64,000 bases of DNA from Streptomyces sp. HUAS CB01 (GTDB lineage: Bacteria; Actinomycetota; Actinomycetes; Streptomycetales; Streptomycetaceae): the NCBI RefSeq assembly GCF_030406905.1, contig NZ_CP129137.1:620001-684000 (forward strand). The letters run 5' to 3'. The translations under genes and the position numbers were made by a program. Positions within the stretch are counted from its first letter, which is position 1. Each line of letters begins with the position of its first letter. Of this stretch, positions 35,154 through 43,142 are shown in pieces. Below the pieces are notes generated by a model that saw only the letters and a list, made by a program, of their open reading frames with translations, ran no database searches and was not told the origin of the DNA.

Positions 35154-37610
35154 TCATCCGGCGTCTCCTGCGGCCCGGGCGGCCACGACGAGCTGGCCGA
35201 GCGCCAGCCCTCCGTCGTTCGGCGGGATCCGGTGGTGGCGCAGTACGGTGAAGCCGTCCGCCCGAAGCCCCGCGGCGCACTCCGAGGAGAGCACCACGTT
35301 GGCGAACACTCCCCCGGACAGCGCCACGGTCTCCAGCCCGTGCCGCTCGCGTGCCATGGCGCAGACCCTGCGGACGAGCGCGGCCACCGCGGCGTGGAAG
35401 CGCCCGGCGATCACGGACGCCGGGAGGCCCGCGCGCACGTCGTCGACGACGGCCGCGAGAACGGGTGCGGGATCGGCGGTCACCGCGGCGGAGGGGCCGC
35501 CCGCTGGACGCAGCCCGAAGGCGTAGGGCTCGCCGTACGCGCCGCCGGCCCGGACCGCGGCCGCTTCGAGTTCGATCGCCGCCTGGGCCTCGTAACCCGC
35601 CGTGTGGCACACACCCGCGAGGGAGGAGACCGCGTCGAAGAGCCTGCCCATGCTGGAGGTGGGGACGCAGTTGAGGTTTCGCTCCAACTGCTGCCGCAGC
35701 AGCGGCAGTTCCTGCTCGGGGCAGGCCGCGGTGCAGGGCAGGTCGCCGCTCCAGGCGATGCCTGCCGCGCGCAGATGGGCCAGGGCCATGCGGTACGGGC
35801 GCTGCACGGCCGCGTCCCCGCCGGGCAGCGGGACGTAGCCGAGGTGGGCGTAGCGGTGGAAGCCGTCGTAGTCGGCGAGCAGGATCTCGCCGCCCCACAC
35901 GGCGCCGTCGTCCCCGTAGCCGGTGCCGTCGAAGGCGACCCCGATCACGGGGCGGCCGCCGTCCAGGCCGTGTTCGGCCATGGTGGAGGCGATGTGCGCG
36001 TGGTGGTGCTGGACGTGGACGACCGGCCGGCCCTCGGCGTTGTGGTGGGCCCACCGGGCGGAGCGGTATCCGGGGTGCCGGTCCGCGGCGAGCAGCTCGG
36101 GCCGCACTCCCGTGATCTCCTCCAGCTGCTCCTCCGCGCAGGCGAAGGCGTGCTGGGTGGCGAGGTCGTCCATGTCGCCGATGTGCGCGGACAGCCAGGC
36201 CTTGCGGTCCCTGCCCAGACAGAAGGTGTTCTTGAGGTCTCCGCCCACCGCGAGGACGGGGGGCACCGGCAGGGGCAGGGTGACCGGCAGCGGGGCGTGC
36301 CCCCGGGAGCGGCGGAACGTGAGGACTTCCCCGTCGCAGACGCGCACCACCGAGTCGTCGCAGGGTACGTGGATGGGGCGGTCGTGCAGCAGCCAGGCGT
36401 CGGCCAGGTCCGCCAGCCGCGCCAGCGCCTCCCCGTCGTCGGTGACGATCGGCTCCCCCGCCACGTTGCCGCTGGTCATGACGAGGAGCCGGGGGCCGGC
36501 GTGCTCCTCGCCCGGCAGTCCGAGCAGCAAATGGTGCAGGGGTGTGTACGGAAGCATCACCCCGAGGTCCGGGCTGCCCGGTGCGACGCCCTCCACCGGG
36601 CGCGGGGCTCCGGGCGGGGCGTCCAGGGGCGTCGTGCGGCGACGCATCAGGACGATGGGGCGGACCGCGCCGGTGAGCAGTTCCCGCTCCTCGGCGCCGC
36701 AGTGGACCAGGGGCTCGATGTCCTCGATCTCCCTGGCCATCAGGGCGAAGGGTTTGTCGCCGCGGGCCTTCCGGCGCCGCAGCAGTGCCACTGCGCCCTT
36801 GTTGGTCGCGTCGCAGGCGAGGTGGTAGCCGCCGAGGCCCTTCACCGCCAGGATCGCCCCGTCGGACAGCAGTTCGCGGGCCTCGCGGACCGGGTCGGCG
36901 ACGACCGGGCCGCCGAGGCTGCGGTCGTTGGGGTCGGGCGCGACCACGTGCCGGGGGCGGAGCCCGGGTGCGGCGGGAGCCACGATCATCCGCAGCCGCG
37001 GTCCGCAGGAAGGGCAGGCGACGGGCTGGGCGTGGAAGCGCCGGTCGCCAGGGTCGGCGTACTCCCGGGCGCAGTCGGGGCACATCGGGAAGTCGGCCAT
37101 CGTCGTGTGTTCACGGTCGTAGGGCAGGCCCGTGACGATGGTGAAGCGCGGACCGCAGTGCGTACAGGTGATGAAGGGGTGCCGATGGCGGCGGTCGGCC
37201 GGATCGGCCAGCTCGCGCAGGCAGTCGGCGCACGTGGCGGTGTCGGGCGAGACCAGGGTGCGGACGGGGCCGTTGTGGTCCGACGCGACGATGAGGAACC
37301 CGCTGTCTCCGGTGGCGGGGACCTCCTGGTCGTGGACGGACTCGACGAGCGCGAGGGGCGGGGCCTCCTCGGCGATCCGGGCGCAGAAGCGGGCCACGGC
37401 GAGCGGTGCGCCCTCGACCTCGGCGACGACACCGTCGCCGGTGTTGGTCACATGGCCCGTCAGGTCCAGTCCCGTGGCGAGGTTGTGGAGGAACGGGCGG
37501 AAGCCGACTCCCTGCACCACACCCCGCACGGTGACCCGCCGCCGTTGGACGGACGCGGGGGCGACGCGCCCGGGCCGGGAGGCGGCCGGGCCCGGCGCGG
37601 AGGTGGTCAT
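35154..37610 (-). CDS. hypF: Carbamoyltransferase HypF
   Basis: An 818-residue enzyme making the carbamoyl group for cyanide ligands from carbamoyl phosphate. Domains in order are an acylphosphatase (VRGVVQGVGFRPFLHNLA, about 25-115) and two zinc fingers (CADCLREL, CTHCGPRFT, CPDCAREYA, CPSCGPRL, about 130-205). A YrdC-like domain (LAVKGLGGYHLACDATN, about 230-410) and a C-terminal Kae1-like transferase (VQHHHAHIASTMAEHGL, ALSGGVFANVVL) follow. ATG at 37610 overlaps hypB in ATGA. All parts are intact. Confidence 0.96.
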   Translation of the reverse strand: MTTSAPGPAASRPGRVAPASVQRRRVTVRGVVQGVGFRPFLHNLATGLDLTGHVTNTGDGVVAEVEGAPLAVARFCARIAEEAPPLALVESVHDQEVPATGDSGFLIVASDHNGPVRTLVSPDTATCADCLRELADPADRRHRHPFITCTHCGPRFTIVTGLPYDREHTTMADFPMCPDCAREYADPGDRRFHAQPVACPSCGPRLRMIVAPAAPGLRPRHVVAPDPNDRSLGGPVVADPVREARELLSDGAILAVKGLGGYHLACDATNKGAVALLRRRKARGDKPFALMAREIEDIEPLVHCGAEERELLTGAVRPIVLMRRRTTPLDAPPGAPRPVEGVAPGSPDLGVMLPYTPLHHLLLGLPGEEHAGPRLLVMTSGNVAGEPIVTDDGEALARLADLADAWLLHDRPIHVPCDDSVVRVCDGEVLTFRRSRGHAPLPVTLPLPVPPVLAVGGDLKNTFCLGRDRKAWLSAHIGDMDDLATQHAFACAEEQLEEITGVRPELLAADRHPGYRSARWAHHNAEGRPVVHVQHHHAHIASTMAEHGLDGGRPVIGVAFDGTGYGDDGAVWGGEILLADYDGFHRYAHLGYVPLPGGDAAVQRPYRMALAHLRAAGIAWSGDLPCTAACPEQELPLLRQQLERNLNCVPTSSMGRLFDAVSSLAGVCHTAGYEAQAAIELEAAAVRAGGAYGEPYAFGLRPAGGPSAAVTADPAPVLAAVVDDVRAGLPASVIAGRFHAAVAALVRRVCAMARERHGLETVALSGGVFANVVLSSECAAGLRADGFTVLRHHRIPPNDGGLALGQLVVAARAAGDAG

Positions 37611-38302
37611 GCCCGGGCCTGTGCCATCACCGGCATGTGGACCGCGGTTCCTTCGGCCGCGGCCAGTGCCCGGTCGAGCAGCGCTCCCGTGCCGGCGCCG
37701 GTGCGGGCGGAGGTGAGGACCACGTCCACGCCCGGGTTGACCTGCTCGACGTTGGCGCGGAAGGCGGCCTCGTCGAAGCCGACGGCCTCCGCGATGTCGG
37801 TCTTGGTGACGATCACGAGGTGGGCGAGGCCGAAGGCCGTGGGGTACTTCAGCGGCTTGTCCTCGCCCTCGGTGACGGAGGCCAGCACCACCCTGAGCGC
37901 CTCGCCGAGGTCGTACGAGGCGGGGCAGACGAGGTTGCCGACGTTCTCGACGAAGACCAGCCGGGTGTCCTCGGCCAGCCAGCCGTGGAGGTGTCCGGCG
38001 AGCATGTCGGCCTCGAGGTGACAGAGCCCGTCGGTGAGCACCTGCTTGACGGGCAGTCCGGAACGGGCGAGGCGTACGGCGTCGTTCTCCGTGGCGAGGT
38101 CGGCCGTCAGGGCCGCGGCCGTGACGCCCCGTTCCCGTGCCAGCAGCAGTTCGGCCTCGAGCAGGGCGGTCTTGCCGCTGCCGGGGCTGGAGAGCACGTT
38201 GACGACGGTCGTGCCGCGCGCGGCCAGTTCCTTGCGCAGGACCTCGGCTGTCGCGTCGTTCTTGGCCAGGACCGCCTGCTGCAGGTCGACAACACGGCAC
38301 AT
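37607..38302 (-). CDS. hypB: Hydrogenase nickel incorporation GTPase HypB
   Basis: A 231-residue GTPase delivering nickel with HypA. P-loop VLSSPGSGKTALLEAEL, LTADLATENDAVRL, a GLCHLEADMLAGHLH segment with metal-binding Cys-His, VFVENVGNLVCP and the TKTDIAE specificity motif are present. The histidine-rich N-terminal nickel store found in some bacteria is absent. The gene is 3 bp downstream of hypA and overlaps hypF in ATGA. Confidence 0.96.
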   Translation of the reverse strand: MCRVVDLQQAVLAKNDATAEVLRKELAARGTTVVNVLSSPGSGKTALLEAELLLARERGVTAAALTADLATENDAVRLARSGLPVKQVLTDGLCHLEADMLAGHLHGWLAEDTRLVFVENVGNLVCPASYDLGEALRVVLASVTEGEDKPLKYPTAFGLAHLVIVTKTDIAEAVGFDEAAFRANVEQVNPGVDVVLTSARTGAGTGALLDRALAAAEGTAVHMPVMAQARA

Positions 38303-38305
38303 GGG

Positions 38306-38698
38306 TCAGCCCTCCTCGGAGATCGGTTCGCGGACCCGTGGGTCCGCGGGGTCGTCGTGCCACTCCACGGCGGCGATGCGCAGCTCGCGGCCGGAGACGA
38401 GTTCCGCGGTGGCCCGGTCGCACACCGGGCAGATCAGCCGCGGCGGCATGCCCACCGCCCACTCGTCGTCGCACGACGCGCAGCGGGCGCGGCCGGGGAC
38501 GGTCTCGGTGACGAGTTCGGCGCCCTCCACGACGGTGCCGGCGCAGGCCAGTCCGAAGGAGAAGGCGAGCGCGTCGGGGACCACTCCGGCCAGCTCGCCG
38601 ATCCGCAGGCGCACGGTGCGCACCGCGGTGGCGCCGTGCGACCGCGCCGCCTCCTCGACCTGGTCGACGACGGCGAGCGCGATGGACATCTCGTGCAT
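38306..38698 (-). CDS. hypA: Hydrogenase nickel chaperone HypA
   Basis: A 130-residue nickel and zinc binding protein. MHEMSIALAVVDQVEEA gives the N-terminal nickel-binding His at position 2. A zinc site with two CxxC pairs (ARCASCDDEW and LICPVCDRA) lies near residues 75-100. It passes nickel to the large subunit with HypB. It is the first gene after the 504-bp gap, so a promoter for the hypABFCDE block probably lies there. Confidence 0.95.
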   Translation of the reverse strand: MHEMSIALAVVDQVEEAARSHGATAVRTVRLRIGELAGVVPDALAFSFGLACAGTVVEGAELVTETVPGRARCASCDDEWAVGMPPRLICPVCDRATAELVSGRELRIAAVEWHDDPADPRVREPISEEG

Positions 38699-39202
38699 CG
38701 GTCTCCGTCCTGCGCGGCGGTGGCCCGTTGCGCCCGGGGGCGGGCGTGGCCGTGCCCATTACAGGGGCGCCCGCCGGGCCGCTCCGACCGGCGCGCCGAC
38801 GGTGCCCGGTCGCGTCCGCCGTTCGGTGCAGTGGTCGCGGGGGCGGGCTGCCGTCACCTCTCACGGCTCCGGCTGCGCCGCGCCGTGGGCGGGGCTCGCG
38901 CGGGTCGCAACACGCGGCCGGATGCAGGGGTGCGGCGCCGGGCGGGTCGCGCCGTGGGCGGGTCACGGACTCGTACCCAGGACGCCGGCGGGGCGGGCCC
39001 AGCAGGTCACGGCGCAGGCCGGGATGCCGGGGGTCGCGCCGCACGACGCGGCTCCCCTGGGGTCGCTGGGTCACGGCACGCACCCCGGATCGCGGCGCGC
39101 GGGGACGGACCCGAGCGCGTCACGGCGCACGGCCGCGATGCCGGGAACGCCTGCGTGCGTGGCACGTACCCGGCGTCACGTCGTGCGGGTCACCTCGTGC
39201 GG
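38699..39202. other. 504-bp repetitive gap inside the hydrogenase cluster
   Basis: The only long gap in an otherwise overlapping set of genes. No protein-like frame is seen. The motif GTCACGGCGC and variants (GGTCACGGC, CGTCACGGCGC, GGTCACCTCG) recur about every 30-60 bp between 38855 and 39210. It probably holds the promoter for hypA onward; the repeats might be regulator sites or slippage products. Confidence 0.5.
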
Positions 39203-39310
39203 TCACATCCTGCGGATGCGCAGATAGCGCCGGATGTCCGGGAGGAATCCCCTGACGAGCGCGACGAACGCGGTGGCGGCGGCCGCGCCGCCGATGACCT
39301 TCTTGTTCAT
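39203..39310 (-). CDS. DUF6893 family small membrane peptide
   Basis: Thirty-five residues: MNKKVIGGAAAATAFVALVR then GFLPDIRRYLRIRRM. It has one short hydrophobic helix and a strongly basic end, matching the DUF6893 small proteins of Streptomyces. GAGGAG stands seven bases before the ATG at 39310. It lies 11 bp downstream of the maturation protease gene, so it is probably made with the hydrogenase. It may anchor something to the membrane (inference). Confidence 0.75.
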   Translation of the reverse strand: MNKKVIGGAAAATAFVALVRGFLPDIRRYLRIRRM

Positions 39311-39321
39311 GGGTGTGCTCC

Positions 39322-39852
39322 TCATGTGAGGCCGGTTCCTGCCGGGGCTGACTGGTGCACCAGGTCCGTGATCATGCGAACCGCTCCGGGTACGGCGGCG
39401 GCGACCCGCGGGCTGAGTCCGATGCCCTCCTCGACGGAGGCGGGCTCGCAGCCGACGACGAGGACGCGGCGGGGCGCTGCCGCGCCGGTACCGGCACAGA
39501 GCGTGTCCATCAGGGCCAGGACGGCGTCGGGGGACATCCGGTGGCCGTCGAGGGCGACGGCGTCCGCGGGCGCGCCGGTGCCGCGGCCGGGCTCCGGCTC
39601 GATGAGGTAGAGCGTGCCGGGTTCGCCGCCGCGGGCCGTCGCGTCGACCAGGACGAGGGTGTCGTAGCCGTCCAGCAGCCGGTAGGCGAGGTGGACGCCG
39701 CGGATGCCGATGTCCGCGACCTCGACGTGGTCCGGCAGCGGCAGGCCGGTCAGCGCGCGCACGGTCTCGACGCCGAAGCCGTCGTCGCCGAGGAAGATGT
39801 TGCCGACGCCGGCGACGAGGGTGCGGGTGCGGTCCTGTGCGGGGCCGTTCAC
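39322..39852 (-). CDS. Hydrogenase maturation protease (HycI/HyaD type)
   Basis: A 176-residue endopeptidase that trims the large-subunit C-terminus after nickel insertion. LVAGVGNIFLGDDGFGVETV with the first metal-binding acid, LVLVDATARGGEPGTLYLIE with the second Asp, and ALDGHRMSPDAVLAL with the His are all in place. Its start overlaps the preceding gene in ATGA. Its substrate is presumably the large subunit encoded at 43139-44917. Confidence 0.92.
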   Translation of the reverse strand: MNGPAQDRTRTLVAGVGNIFLGDDGFGVETVRALTGLPLPDHVEVADIGIRGVHLAYRLLDGYDTLVLVDATARGGEPGTLYLIEPEPGRGTGAPADAVALDGHRMSPDAVLALMDTLCAGTGAAAPRRVLVVGCEPASVEEGIGLSPRVAAAVPGAVRMITDLVHQSAPAGTGLT

Positions 39853-41258
39853 ACGGTCTCCAGGGGTTCGACCTCGTCGGGCTGGAAGTAGAGGAAGCGT
39901 CCCTGTTCACGGCGGATGTCCGCGCCGGGGTCGCCCTCGACGGTCACCGCGATGTGCACACCCCCGTCGACGTCGTGCAGCACGGCCTCGACCAGGGCGG
40001 TGCGTCCGTGCAGGAACAGGTCCTGCGCGTCGCTGTGGCGCAGCCCGGGCCGCAGCACGACGCGGCTTCCCGAGCCGACGGGGACGCCGTCCACCGTGAC
40101 CCGGTCGTTCTCCGGGTCGACGCTCGTGTCGCCGCCCGGGTCCCACCAGGGGGTGTCCGGGCGGGCGGTGCCGTGGCCGGGTGGGTCCTCGTGCGGCGCG
40201 GGTGCGGTGACCTCCCGCAGGCTGCGCACCGCGCCGTGCAGTCGCTCCAGCACCTCCGCGGGCATGGTGTCGGCCAGTTCGATGACCGCGGCGGCCCGCT
40301 CGTCGGTGCCCCTGGCCTCGCGCTTCTCCTCGTCGGTGAGGGCCGCGGTGCGCAGGGCGAGGATCTCGTCGATCTCGGTGGCGTCGTACAGGGCGCCGGG
40401 GCTCTCCGGTGCGATGGCCGGATGGTCCTCGAGGATGATCGGCGACGACAGCACCAGGTCGGTGACGCCGGGTTCGCCGGCGAGCACGGGCCAGGTGTGG
40501 AGGTTCCGGCAGGCGGCGACGGCGCCCTTGGCCCACTCCGGCGGGTCGGTCATGGACAGGAACGAGCCGCGGTCGAGACAGAGCAGCAGATGGCTGGCGA
40601 CGAGCGAGTACGGCAGGGCCGCGTCGCGGTCCCCGCCGGGCTCCGGCACCCAGTCGCCGGTGTTCTCCACGACGGCCGTGAGCCGCATCGTCCGGTAGGG
40701 GCCGTCGAGTTCGGCGGCGGACAGCCGTACGGCGCCGCTGACCTCCTCCCGGCGGCGCAGGAGCCGGCCGACGGTGCGGCCCTCGCCGTCCAGGACCGGT
40801 TCGGTCTCCTCACGGGCCGGGCGGGTGAAGGGGAAGGAGACGCCCTCGCCCGCCAGGTCGGCGACGGGCACGGTCAGTTCGACGCGTTCCTCCACGCCCT
40901 CGTCCCAGGGGACCAGGACCCGGTCCTCCAGGTGGAGTTCGCGGACCGTCTCGAACCCGCCGTCCTCGGCCGCCCGCTGGACGGTGCGCCGCTGGGCGTG
41001 CAGGAACCGGAGCTCGACCGCGAGGTCCGCGCCGGGCCGGGGCTCCATCAGGCATTCGGTGTGCTGGAACTCGTGCTCCTCGCAGCGTGCGCTCCACGCG
41101 GGCGGCACGAGCACCCCGAACTGCCAGCGCAGCCGGTTCTTGGCCGCCGAGGCGCGGTACGGGTACAGGACGTAGCCCTCGAACAGGACCGCGTCGGCGA
41201 CGTGGCGCGCGGTGGCGAGCCGGGCCTCGGTCTCGGGGGTGAAGACGGCCGTGGTCAT
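39849..41258 (-). CDS. Large uncharacterised hydrogenase-cluster protein
   Basis: A 469-residue soluble protein with no recognised catalytic motif. Early blocks are ADAVLFEGYVLYPYRASAAK and RWQFGVLVPPAWSARCEEHE; later ones are SLVASHLLLCLDRGSFLSM and LSSPIILEDHPAIAPESPGA; the C-terminus is HDVDGGVHIAVTVEGDPGAD. It overlaps DUF6084 upstream and the protease downstream by ATGA on each side, so it is made in step with the hydrogenase. Such a protein recurs in Streptomyces clusters of this kind (recalled, not checked). A role in assembly or targeting is inferred from position only. Confidence 0.8.
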   Translation of the reverse strand: MTTAVFTPETEARLATARHVADAVLFEGYVLYPYRASAAKNRLRWQFGVLVPPAWSARCEEHEFQHTECLMEPRPGADLAVELRFLHAQRRTVQRAAEDGGFETVRELHLEDRVLVPWDEGVEERVELTVPVADLAGEGVSFPFTRPAREETEPVLDGEGRTVGRLLRRREEVSGAVRLSAAELDGPYRTMRLTAVVENTGDWVPEPGGDRDAALPYSLVASHLLLCLDRGSFLSMTDPPEWAKGAVAACRNLHTWPVLAGEPGVTDLVLSSPIILEDHPAIAPESPGALYDATEIDEILALRTAALTDEEKREARGTDERAAAVIELADTMPAEVLERLHGAVRSLREVTAPAPHEDPPGHGTARPDTPWWDPGGDTSVDPENDRVTVDGVPVGSGSRVVLRPGLRHSDAQDLFLHGRTALVEAVLHDVDGGVHIAVTVEGDPGADIRREQGRFLYFQPDEVEPLETV

Positions 41259-41896
41259 GGGGCCGTCCTGTCGCCGGACGCGTCGAGGAGGGCCTCGACG
41301 GTGGACTCCCAGGAGGGCAGGGCCCGCCGCGAGCGGAAGGCGAGGAGGGCGTCCATGGTCTCCCTGGGCAGCCGGATCCAGCCGCAGCCCGGGAAGTGCT
41401 GGTCGACCATCTCCTGCCAGACCTTCACCGGCATCCGGAACGCGGCTTCCCGGTCCCAGGGCACCGGTTCGACGTGGAATCCGCCCGCTCCGGTGAAGGC
41501 GGTGCCGGAGAAGAGCATCAGCAGCGGCACCTCGCCCTCGGACAGGGCGCGGGCGTAGCGGGTCGCGGCGACGTCCATGTCGTACGTGCACGGCACGGGC
41601 AGTTCGGTCTCGGTCTCGCCGGTGAAGCCGGGCACCATGTGGGAGACCTGGGCGAACTGCACCGGGTGCATCGAGCTGCCCCAGCGCGAGCGTTCGCCGA
41701 ACAGGTCCTTCAGGCCGTCGGCCTCGGGGTCGGCGTAGCCGCGCCGGGCCGGTTCGATGCGCAACTGGCAGCGCAGGGCGAGGGCGTGGACGCGGGTCCC
41801 GGGTGTCGCGGTGATGCGCAGCCGGAAGACGAGCGTCGGGCCCGCCGCGTACGGATCGGCCCGCACGTCCGTGCAGTGGAAGGTGAATTCGGTCAT
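41255..41896 (-). CDS. DUF6084 family protein
   Basis: A 213-residue protein: DPYAAGPTLVFRLRITATPG and VHALALRCQLRIEPARRGYA suggest an N-terminal beta sandwich. GSSMHPVQFAQVSHMVPGFT and PCTYDMDVAATRYARALSEG follow, and the C-terminus is helical. This is the DUF6084 pattern, found with actinobacterial hydrogenases. It overlaps DUF5947 and the 469-residue gene by ATGA. Biochemical role unknown. Confidence 0.8.
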   Translation of the reverse strand: MTEFTFHCTDVRADPYAAGPTLVFRLRITATPGTRVHALALRCQLRIEPARRGYADPEADGLKDLFGERSRWGSSMHPVQFAQVSHMVPGFTGETETELPVPCTYDMDVAATRYARALSEGEVPLLMLFSGTAFTGAGGFHVEPVPWDREAAFRMPVKVWQEMVDQHFPGCGWIRLPRETMDALLAFRSRRALPSWESTVEALLDASGDRTAP

Positions 41897-42558
41897 GCCC
41901 TGCTCCCCCGGAGCGGTGTGGCCTGCTGTCGTACGCGGTCGAAGAAGGCGTCGAGTTCGGCGCGGGCCTGGGGGCCTCCGTCGAAGCCGTGCCAGGTGAG
42001 ACGCATCCGGCCGACGAGTTCGTAGGCGGTGTCGACCGGGACGAGATGGCACTCGGTGCTGCCGCCGGAGCGGCGCAGCAGCAGTGCCTCCACGTCGGGT
42101 TCGAGCATCCCGGCCAGTTCGGTCGCGGCGAGCACCGTCTCCCAGGACGACGGTTCCGGCTCGCTCTCGGTGGCGCCGGCCGGGCTCGGGTAGAGCGCGA
42201 CGGGCCGCGCGAGCGCGGAGTTGTGGAAGAAGAAGGCGACGCTCACGGGGATCCGCAGCAGTTCCCAGGTGGTGTCGTCGACGCGGTGCCCGGGGTCGGT
42301 GAGGTGGCGCGAGGGCACGGCCCGGAAGCGTCCCTGTGACGAGCCGGGCCGGTCGAGGAGCTGGGTGCACGGACCGCAGGCGCAGGCCAGGGCCCTCTTC
42401 TCGATGTCCACCAGATGCCGGTGACGTGCGTCGGGGAGCGCCGCGCCGCACAGTTCGCAGCGCTCCTCGCGGGGCGGCCGGGGCGCCGTGAAACGGCGCA
42501 GTCCGCGCGGGCCCGGGGCGGGCCGCTTCCGCCCCGGACCCGTCGGGACCGCGCTCAC
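41893..42558 (-). CDS. DUF5947 family protein
   Basis: A 221-residue protein. An N-terminal metal-site-like region, REERCELCGAALPDARHRHL with a following ACACGPCTQLLD, gives a cluster of five cysteines and histidines that could bind zinc or iron. The rest (IPVSVAFFFHNSALARPVAL, LVGRMRLTWHGFDGGPQAR) is the DUF5947 pattern. It lies between the NifU-like and DUF6084 genes with overlaps on both sides, so a part in hydrogenase assembly is likely. Confidence 0.82.
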   Translation of the reverse strand: MSAVPTGPGRKRPAPGPRGLRRFTAPRPPREERCELCGAALPDARHRHLVDIEKRALACACGPCTQLLDRPGSSQGRFRAVPSRHLTDPGHRVDDTTWELLRIPVSVAFFFHNSALARPVALYPSPAGATESEPEPSSWETVLAATELAGMLEPDVEALLLRRSGGSTECHLVPVDTAYELVGRMRLTWHGFDGGPQARAELDAFFDRVRQQATPLRGSRA

Positions 42559-43142
42559 GTCGCCGTGGCCGGCGTCCGGCCCGCTGCGGAAGCGTCGCCG
42601 GGCGGGCCGGCGCCGATCTGCAGCAGGGCGGGTTCACGGGTGACGGGGTGGAGTTCCACGGCGGTCACCTCCGGCGCGAAGCACGCGAGTGCCTCGACGG
42701 CCGCCTGCCGCGCGACCTCCTGGGTGCTGGGGCAGCCGCATCCGGTGGAGCCGGTGAGGCGGAGCCGCAGGACGCCGGTGGCCTCCTCGAAGCCGGCCGA
42801 TTCGAGGGAGTGCCGGACTCCGCGCAGTGCGCGGGCGATCCGGGTGGGCACGTCCTCGGGGTGCAGGTCGTGCAGGACCAGCAGGCTGCTGACGAGTTCG
42901 TCGCCGAGCAGGGGAGCGAGCGGCGCCGGGGGCTGTCCCCCGGCGGGTACGGCCTCGGCGGGGCGGGCCAGCAGTTCGACGGTCCTGGCCAGCCCGGCGC
43001 CGTAGAAGTCCATGAGGACGCGGACGAGTTCCTCGGCGGCGGCGCACGCCTGCTCGTCGCCGCCGGCGGCCAGCCGGTCGAGGATCTCCTCGACCCGCCG
43101 GCCCGCCTGCTCCGCGCTGACCGTGCCGGTGACCGGGCTCAT
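42555..43142 (-). CDS. NifU-like iron-sulfur scaffold domain protein
   Basis: A 195-residue protein. The N-terminal helical part (RRVEEILDRLAAGGDEQACA) is followed near residue 125 by a NifU C-terminal-type domain with LRLRLTGSTGCGCPSTQEVA, where the CxC(PS) segment resembles the CxxC cluster site, then VEALACFAPEVTAVELHPV. It could help load iron-sulfur clusters into the small subunit. The gene overlaps the large subunit gene in ATGA. The exact cysteine spacing differs slightly from classical NifU. Confidence 0.78.
   Translation of the reverse strand: MSPVTGTVSAEQAGRRVEEILDRLAAGGDEQACAAAEELVRVLMDFYGAGLARTVELLARPAEAVPAGGQPPAPLAPLLGDELVSSLLVLHDLHPEDVPTRIARALRGVRHSLESAGFEEATGVLRLRLTGSTGCGCPSTQEVARQAAVEALACFAPEVTAVELHPVTREPALLQIGAGPPGDASAAGRTPATAT

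Noticed and set aside
38699..39202. A protein-coding gene in the hydrogenase gap
   Set aside because: Open frames exist on both strands but none shows a ribosome site, a protein-like composition or a domain.
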